Below, piece by piece: positions 59,044-64,000 of a stretch of 64,000 nt of DNA (position 1 is the first letter of the stretch; every line of letters begins with the position of its first letter). The notes beneath the pieces were generated by a model that saw nothing but the letters and a program-made list of their open reading frames with translations, made no database searches and had not been told where the DNA came from. The translations under genes were made by a program, and so were the position numbers. The stretch comes from Pseudomonadota bacterium (GTDB lineage Bacteria > Pseudomonadota > Gammaproteobacteria > Steroidobacterales > Steroidobacteraceae): assembly GCA_018241445.1 (NCBI GenBank), contig JAFEDT010000018.1:1-64000 (forward strand). The letters run 5' to 3'.

Positions 59044-59478
59044 TCAGCCGCCGTTGCGTTTCTCGACGATCGCCATGGTCAGCCGCGACACGCACACCAG
59101 CCGCTCCTGCGGATCGCGGATCTCGATGTGCCACACGTGACTGCGGGTGCCGCGGTGAAAGGGGCGCACCGTCGCGGTCACGATGCCCTCACGCACGCCG
59201 CGCAGATGGTTGGCGTTGATCTCCTGGCCGACGCACATGAAGCGCTGCGCGTCGATGCACAGCAGTGAGGCGACGCTGCCGATGGTCTCGGCCAGGGCCA
59301 GGGACGCGCCGCCGTGCAGCAGGCCGAATGGCTGGCGCGTGCGCTCGTTCACCGGCATGGTGGCGCCCAGGAAGTCGGCGCCAACCTCGGTGAAGCGGAT
59401 GCCGAGCAGGCCCGGCATGGAGCCGCCGGTGCGCGCGGTAAGCTGTTCCGGAGTGGCGGTGGTGTGCCAGATGCTCAC
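59044..59478 (-). CDS. Hotdog-fold acyl-CoA thioesterase (PaaI/YbdB-like)
   Basis: 144 residues with the hotdog core: MPGLLGIRFTEVGADFLGATMPVN, LLHGGASLALAETIGSVAS (central helix with conserved Gly and catalytic Glu/Asp), and QEINANHLRGVREG. Probable homotetrameric thioesterase of the EntH/MenI group. GTG start at 59478 gives the family start IWHTTATPEQL. A much longer open frame reads through maiA antisense and is not used. Divergent from maiA, 24 bp apart. Confidence 0.88.
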   Translation of the reverse strand: MSIWHTTATPEQLTARTGGSMPGLLGIRFTEVGADFLGATMPVNERTRQPFGLLHGGASLALAETIGSVASLLCIDAQRFMCVGQEINANHLRGVREGIVTATVRPFHRGTRSHVWHIEIRDPQERLVCVSRLTMAIVEKRNGG

Positions 59479-59502
59479 GCGCGCTAGTGTAGACTGAAGC
59501 CC

Positions 59503-60147
59503 GTGCAGCTTCATGGCTACTTCCGCAGCTCCGCCAGCTACCGGGTGCGTATTGCCCTCAATCTCAAGGGCATCACGGCCGAGGCGGTACCCGTCGACCT
59601 GCGCGCCCCCGCCAGCGGGCAGCACAGCGAGTCGTTCCGGGGCCTGAATCCCCAGGGCCTGGTGCCGGTGCTGGTCGACGGCACGGCGGTGCTGACGCAG
59701 TCGCTGGCCATCATCGAGTACCTCGAGGAGACCCACCCGCAGCCGGCGCTGCTGCCGGCAGATGCGGTGCAACGCGCGCAGGTGCGCGCCCTGGCACTGG
59801 CGGTCGCCTGCGACATCCACCCGCTGAACAACTTGCGGGTGCTGGAGTACCTGCGCGGCCACTTCGCCGCCGACGAGGCCGCGGTGACTGCCTGGTACCA
59901 GCACTGGATCGCACTCGGCTTTGCGGCGCTGGAGTCGCAGGCGCAGCACACCAGCGGCGATCGCCGTCACCTGTACGGTTCGACGGTGACACTGGCGGAC
60001 GTGTTGCTGGTGCCGCAGATGTACAACGCGCGGCGATTCAACTGTGACCTGACGCCGTATCCGCTGCTGTGCGGCATCTGCGCGCACCTGGAAGCCCTGC
60101 CACCCTTTGCGCGCGCCGCACCGCAGGCGCAGCCGGACGCGGGTTAG
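59503..60147 (+). CDS. maiA: Maleylacetoacetate isomerase
   Basis: GST-fold zeta-class enzyme of 214 residues. The SSASYRVRIALNLKG motif (variant of SSCSWRVRIAL) is the glutathione-activating start; later QSLAIIEYLEE and SVTLADVLLVPQMYNARRF are typical. Isomerises maleylacetoacetate to fumarylacetoacetate in tyrosine breakdown, using glutathione. No other homogentisate-pathway genes in the window. GTG start at 59503. Confidence 0.92.
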   Translation: MQLHGYFRSSASYRVRIALNLKGITAEAVPVDLRAPASGQHSESFRGLNPQGLVPVLVDGTAVLTQSLAIIEYLEETHPQPALLPADAVQRAQVRALALAVACDIHPLNNLRVLEYLRGHFAADEAAVTAWYQHWIALGFAALESQAQHTSGDRRHLYGSTVTLADVLLVPQMYNARRFNCDLTPYPLLCGICAHLEALPPFARAAPQAQPDAG

Positions 60148-60171
60148 GCAGACCAAGTCTGCCGCAGCGGG

Positions 60172-60648
60172 TCACGGCTGTACGCGCTCGCCTTCCATCC
60201 TGACCTGCTTTGAGGCGCCGATCTGGCGCCCGCCCGTGTCGAAGAAAGCGGCACTTGCCGTGCCGTCAAAGCTGTTGCCACTGACCTTCAGTGCGAAGGA
60301 GATCTCGCCCCGGCTGAAAAACTTCCGTGTGGACCGGTCTGCTGTGATCTCCACCATCCTTCCCCGGTACTCATCGCCAGCCATCACCCAGGCACCCATA
60401 AGGTTGCTGTCACTCGTGTTGGGATCGCCCGCATCCGGGTTGGATTGTTCGACGGTCCCGTCGGAATGAAAAACAAACATATGGAGGGGAAACGGGGCTT
60501 CCGCAATCCTCACGACCCAGGCCCCGACAACTCCGGCCGCCGGACCCTGGTCGTTGCGGGGCCCCTGGCAACTCACCAGGCACAGCGCCAGAACGCTAAT
60601 CGCTCCCAGTCTCCTGAACCAAAGGATTTCAGCGTAACGCCGAGGCAC
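60172..60648 (-). CDS. Hypothetical lipoprotein
   Basis: 158 residues with a lipobox near LCLVSC and a small beta-strand domain (GVVGAWVVRIAEAPFPLHMFVFHSDGTVEQSNPD) seen in a set of small secreted proteins of unknown function in actinobacteria and proteobacteria. The repeated GAWV...SDGTV...GAWV pattern suggests a lipocalin-like barrel. The start overlaps the stop of the FMN reductase gene by about 20 bases on the same strand. Confidence 0.7.
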   Translation of the reverse strand: MPRRYAEILWFRRLGAISVLALCLVSCQGPRNDQGPAAGVVGAWVVRIAEAPFPLHMFVFHSDGTVEQSNPDAGDPNTSDSNLMGAWVMAGDEYRGRMVEITADRSTRKFFSRGEISFALKVSGNSFDGTASAAFFDTGGRQIGASKQVRMEGERVQP

Positions 60649-61210
60649 GTTGGCTGCGCTCCGATCTGATGAAGTCCACGTAGCCGGCGAGGAACGCCTT
60701 GAGCTGTTCCTGCACCGCCGTATCCTTCAGCCCTCCCGATTCATCGAACACCGTGCCGGCGCGCGAAACGGTGAGTCGGCCGCCGAACCACGGGCGCGTG
60801 CGCAGGGTGCGCAGCACCGGCAGCCAGGCGTTCTGGCTGAGGATGGTGCCAAAGCCCCCGGGAGAGGCGCCGATGAGCGCGAACGGCCGGCCGCCGAAGA
60901 CCCGTGGGATATCCGTTGACGGGCGCGACAGCCAGTCGATGGCGTTCTTGAATACTCCCGGGATGCTGTTGTTGTATTCAGGCGTTGCCAGCAGCACGCC
61001 ATCAGCTGCCACGATGGCGTCCTTCAGCCGCTGCACCGCCGGCGGAATGCCGGCCTGCGCCTCCAGGTCACCGTCGTAAAGAGGGATGTCGTGGATGGTG
61101 CTGATGTCCAGCGCCGCCTCCTGCGGCATCAGCCGCACCGCCGCGCGCAGCAGCGCAGTGTTGTATGAAACGCGCCGCAGGCTGCCCGATATTCCGAGGA
61201 TTCGTGTCAT
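60629..61210 (-). CDS. NADPH-dependent FMN reductase
   Basis: 193 residues with flavodoxin-like fold: MTRILGISGSLRRVSYNTALLRAA (phosphate loop), LATPEYNNSIPGVFKNAIDWLSRP (flavin ring region) and GASPGGFGT. A homologue of chromate reductase/azoreductase-like quinone reductases (ChrR, YieF). Soluble; two-electron reduction of quinones. ATG at 61210 with GGAGAAC upstream. Confidence 0.9.
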   Translation of the reverse strand: MTRILGISGSLRRVSYNTALLRAAVRLMPQEAALDISTIHDIPLYDGDLEAQAGIPPAVQRLKDAIVAADGVLLATPEYNNSIPGVFKNAIDWLSRPSTDIPRVFGGRPFALIGASPGGFGTILSQNAWLPVLRTLRTRPWFGGRLTVSRAGTVFDESGGLKDTAVQEQLKAFLAGYVDFIRSERSQRASALR

Positions 61211-61297
61211 GAAAGTTCTCCGCGCGCGCCGACAGGGTGCACGGTCGGCATCTTGCTGGCAATATGCATCCAACTATCAATCTTCCGGGAGACCGCG

Positions 61298-62776
61298 ATG
61301 TTTTCCACACTGAACCGCCGGCGGCGCCCCGCCACCGGCGCAGCCGTCCTGCTGCTGATGCTCCTGACGGCCGGCGGCGCGCAGGCTGCGGCCCCCGTGA
61401 CCCCGGCAGCCACTGCGGCCACGGCCTCCGCAGCGACGGCAGCGCCCATGCAGGTCCAGGCGCGCGAGCTGCTCAAGGAACTGGTCGATACCAACACCAC
61501 GCACGCCTTCGGATCGACCGCGGCGGTAGCCGCGCTGGCAAAGCGCTTCCGCGCCGCCGGCTTCGCGGCCGAGGACGTGGTGGAGCTGGCTCCGCCGGAC
61601 CACCCCACCAAGGGGAACCTGGTGGTGCGGCTGCGCGGCAGCGGCACGGGCCGGCCCATCCTTTACCTGGGTCACCTTGACGTGGTGGAGGCCAGGCGCG
61701 AGGACTGGAGCTTTGATCCCTTCCGGCTGACCGAGCGCGACGGCTGGCTGTACGGCCGGGGCGTGATCGACATGAAGGGGCAGGACGCCGCCATGGCCGC
61801 GGCGCTCATGGCCCTGAAGCGCGAGGGCTTCCGCCCGGCGCGCGACCTGATCGTCGCGTTTACTGCGGACGAGGAAGCCGGCGGCGACGCCAATGGCGTG
61901 GAATGGCTGTTCGCCACGCACCGCCCGCTGGTCGAGGCAAGCCTGGTCATCAACCCCGACGGCGGCGAGGCCGGGATGAAGTCGGGCCGCAGGCTGTATG
62001 TCGGCATGCAGACCAGCGAGAAGGCCGTGCTGACCTTCGAGCTGGAGACCACCGACAAGGGCGGGCACAGCTCCCGGCCGACCGCCGACAATCCCATCTA
62101 CCGCCTGGCGATTGCGCTCACCCACCTCGCGCAGCTGCGTTTCCCGGTGCATCTCACCGCGACCACCCGGCTGTATTTCGAGCGGCGCGCTGCGCTCGAG
62201 CACGGGCAGCTGCAGGCCGACATGCACGCGCTCGCCGCCGGCACCGCCGACGCCGCGGCCATCGACCGGCTGTCAGCCGTGGTGGAAACCAACATACTGA
62301 TGCGCACCACCTGCACCACGACGCAGATCGAGGGCGGCCATGCGCAGAACGCCCTGCCGCAGCGGGTGCGCGCCACGGTGCAGTGCCGCGTGCTGCCGGG
62401 TGAAACACCCCAGTCCGTGGAGAGCACGCTGCGCAACGCTCTTTCCGACCCCCGCATTGCCTTGCGTGTCATCGTACCCGCTACGCCAAGCCCGGAGTCG
62501 CCGCCGGCCCCGCGGCTGCTCGCAGCGCTGGAGAGCGTCGTGAGCGGGATCTGGCCGGGCGTCATCGTGTTGCCGCAGATGAGCGCCGGGGCGACCGACA
62601 GTGTCTTTACCCGTCCGCTGGGGCTGCCCAGCTACGGCATCGACGGGATGTTCGACGACCTCGATGACGGCCGCGCACACGGCCGTGACGAGCGTATCGG
62701 GGTAGCAGCCTTCGCCGACGAGGTGGAATTCACTTACCGCCTGATGCACCGCCTCGCCGCCACGCCCAGCCTGTGA
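61298..62776 (+). CDS. Secreted M20/M28-like peptidase
   Basis: 492 residues. Signal peptide (GAAVLLLMLLTAGGAQA). Zinc-ligand motifs: LGHLDVVEARREDW (His-x-Asp), GRGVIDMKGQDAAM (Asp), TADEEAGGDANGV (catalytic Glu pair) and a late His. Length and motifs fit the peptidase M20 family with a dimerisation domain. Divergent from the FMN reductase gene. Start ATG 61298 with GGGAG. Confidence 0.9.
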   Translation: MFSTLNRRRRPATGAAVLLLMLLTAGGAQAAAPVTPAATAATASAATAAPMQVQARELLKELVDTNTTHAFGSTAAVAALAKRFRAAGFAAEDVVELAPPDHPTKGNLVVRLRGSGTGRPILYLGHLDVVEARREDWSFDPFRLTERDGWLYGRGVIDMKGQDAAMAAALMALKREGFRPARDLIVAFTADEEAGGDANGVEWLFATHRPLVEASLVINPDGGEAGMKSGRRLYVGMQTSEKAVLTFELETTDKGGHSSRPTADNPIYRLAIALTHLAQLRFPVHLTATTRLYFERRAALEHGQLQADMHALAAGTADAAAIDRLSAVVETNILMRTTCTTTQIEGGHAQNALPQRVRATVQCRVLPGETPQSVESTLRNALSDPRIALRVIVPATPSPESPPAPRLLAALESVVSGIWPGVIVLPQMSAGATDSVFTRPLGLPSYGIDGMFDDLDDGRAHGRDERIGVAAFADEVEFTYRLMHRLAATPSL

Positions 62777-62831
62777 AAGTCCCCGGCTGCTGGCCGGCGG
62801 CGCCGGGCCGTGAGCGCCTGAGGCCGGGCTG

Positions 62832-64000
62832 TCAGCGCTCGAGTTTCGCCGCCACCCGCCGGTAGGCCTCGCGGAAGGGGATGCCTTCGCTGACCACCAG
62901 GCGGTTGGCTTCCTCGGCGGCGTGGATGGCGGGATCCAGCCTGATCGCATCGGGCAGGAAGCGCATCGCCGCAATCGCCGGCGGCAGGATGGCGAGGGTG
63001 TCGTGCGCCAGGTCGATCCCGCGGAACAGCGGGAACTTCAGCAGCTGCAGGTCGCGCTGGTAGCCGGACGGCAGCTTGGCGCACACCGCCAGCGCCTCCG
63101 TCAGGCAGGCCTGCGCCGTGGCGCTGCGGCCGCGGATCAGTTCAAACACGTCCGGGTTGCGCTTCTGCGGCATGATCGACGAGCCGGTGGTGAAGGCATC
63201 CGGCAGCGCCAGGAAACCGAACTCGCGCGTGTAGAACAGCAGCACGTCGGCTGCGAAGCGCGACAGGTCGTTCATCAGCAGCGTGATCTCCAGCAGCAAC
63301 TGCGCCTCCGCCTTGCCGCGCGACAGCTGCACCGCCGTGACCGGTGTGTGCACGGTGGCGAACTCCAGCGCCGCGCGGGTTGCCTCGCGATCCACAGACA
63401 GCCCCGGCGTGCCGTAACCGGCGGCGGAGCCGAGCGGATTGCGGTCCACGCGGCGCAGCACCTGGCGCAGGCCCGCGGCGTCGTCACGCAGTTCCGCGGC
63501 GAAGGCGCCCGCCCACAGCGGCACGGAGCTGGGCATGGCCTGCTGCATGTGCGTGTAGCCGGGCAGGGCGGTCGTGGACTCGCGCTGTCCCAGGGCATCG
63601 AGCGCATCGGCCACCTGCATTGCCGCGCCTGCCAGCGCGCCGGTGACATCGCGCAGGTACAACCGGATCGCGGCCAGCACCTGGTCGTTACGCGAGCGTC
63701 CCAGGTGGATGCGTGCGCCGGCGGCGCCGATACGCGCAGTCAGGCGCCGTTCGAGTGCGGTCTGCCCATCCTCGTCGGCGAGCTCGATGTGCCACTCGCC
63801 GCGCTCGTGTTCCGCGGACAGGGCCGTAAGTCCATCCACGATGGCCGCGAGGTCGGCCTGCGCCAGCAGTCCCTGGGCATGCAGCATGCGCGCGTGCGCG
63901 ATGGAGGCGCGCACGTCGTGGCGCACCAGGCGTTCGTCCAGGGCGTGGTCCTCGCCCGCGGTGTAGTGCAGCACCTGCGCGTCCAGCGGCGCGCCCTTGT
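62832..64000 (-). CDS. argH: Argininosuccinate lyase (partial, 5' end beyond window)
   Basis: Splits argininosuccinate to arginine and fumarate. About 389 residues are present, from KGAPLDAQVLHYTAGEDHAL through the signature GSSIMPQKRNPDVFEL (fumarase/lyase superfamily) to ERAKLER-type end at 62832. The upstream part lies past 64000; the codon at 63974 is internal. The conserved RSRNDQVLAAIRL segment is also visible. Confidence 0.95.
   Translation of the reverse strand, partial: KGAPLDAQVLHYTAGEDHALDERLVRHDVRASIAHARMLHAQGLLAQADLAAIVDGLTALSAEHERGEWHIELADEDGQTALERRLTARIGAAGARIHLGRSRNDQVLAAIRLYLRDVTGALAGAAMQVADALDALGQRESTTALPGYTHMQQAMPSSVPLWAGAFAAELRDDAAGLRQVLRRVDRNPLGSAAGYGTPGLSVDREATRAALEFATVHTPVTAVQLSRGKAEAQLLLEITLLMNDLSRFAADVLLFYTREFGFLALPDAFTTGSSIMPQKRNPDVFELIRGRSATAQACLTEALAVCAKLPSGYQRDLQLLKFPLFRGIDLAHDTLAILPPAIAAMRFLPDAIRLDPAIHAAEEANRLVVSEGIPFREAYRRVAAKLER

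Noticed and set aside
1..64000. CRISPR arrays, complete insertion sequences or prophage genes
   Set aside because: No regularly spaced repeats, transposase, integrase or phage structural genes were seen; only attachment- and attC-like scars.

Overview
The window is a high-GC, gene-dense stretch of a gammaproteobacterial chromosome. The block dapF–DUF484–xerC–hslV–hslU, the ubiE–ubiJ–ubiB operon with a separate ubiK, an HslV with a short N-terminal extension, a bTHX-type mini ribosomal protein and large TonB-dependent receptors suggest a Xanthomonadales/Nevskiales/Steroidobacterales-like lineage. That placement is inference; there is no rRNA or marker gene to settle it. One tRNA (Arg-CCG) is present. 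Apart from tRNA-associated and integron-like scars, nearly all the DNA is ordinary chromosome.

Layout. 1–370: scar with a hotdog-protein fragment. 0.4–3.8 kb: MBL hydrolase, aldo/keto reductase, MATE exporter. 3.8–6.8 kb: ubiquinone genes ubiE–ubiJ–ubiB. 7.0–10.7 kb: an ECF sigma module, with an intact sigma factor, small membrane proteins (one frameshifted), a secreted diheme cytochrome and a second sigma gene lacking region 4. The cytochrome and the broken sigma gene are read from divergent promoters of identical architecture. 11.2–16.1 kb: three-gene 2-oxoacid oxidoreductase (GltD-like flavoprotein/ferredoxin, alpha-gamma fusion, TPP subunit). 16.4–20.4 kb: RRM protein, bTHX, KAS III, pyrophosphatase, ferredoxin reductase, CoA-binding protein. 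20.5–25.1 kb: dapF–DUF484–xerC–hslVU. 25.3–31.2 kb: TonB receptor, AlgZ/AlgR-type two-component system, 3-hydroxyisobutyrate-dehydrogenase-like enzyme, DUF4124 protein. 31.4–33.4 kb: amt with a sigma-54 promoter and NtrC-like sites, and divergent ubiK.

33.5–35.2 kb is the most accessory part: a lone GSU2403-type nucleotidyltransferase behind a perfect palindrome, then a minus-strand attC-like site followed immediately by a small secreted-protein ORF, as in an integron cassette array that has lost its integrase. 35.2–37.7 kb: comM, cytochrome c5, tRNA-Arg, and a copy of the tRNA 3' end exactly 200 bp downstream. 37.7–46.8 kb: DUF488/DUF2945 pair, amidohydrolase, M16 protease, CorA, a lipoprotein DsbA, cytochrome c4, EngB. 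A block of hairpins at 46.86–47.0 kb looks like a small RNA on the minus strand. 47.1–55.3 kb: outer-membrane protein, then a minus-strand series TPR-sulfotransferase → TonB receptor → alpha/beta hydrolase → NCS1 permease, which looks like an uptake and processing locus of unknown substrate. 55.4–64 kb: polA, lptM, membrane protein, thioesterase, maiA, lipoprotein, FMN reductase, M20 peptidase and partial argH.

Start codons were chosen by ribosome-binding site, signal peptide and family N-terminus. All functions are read from motifs by eye; no database search was run.
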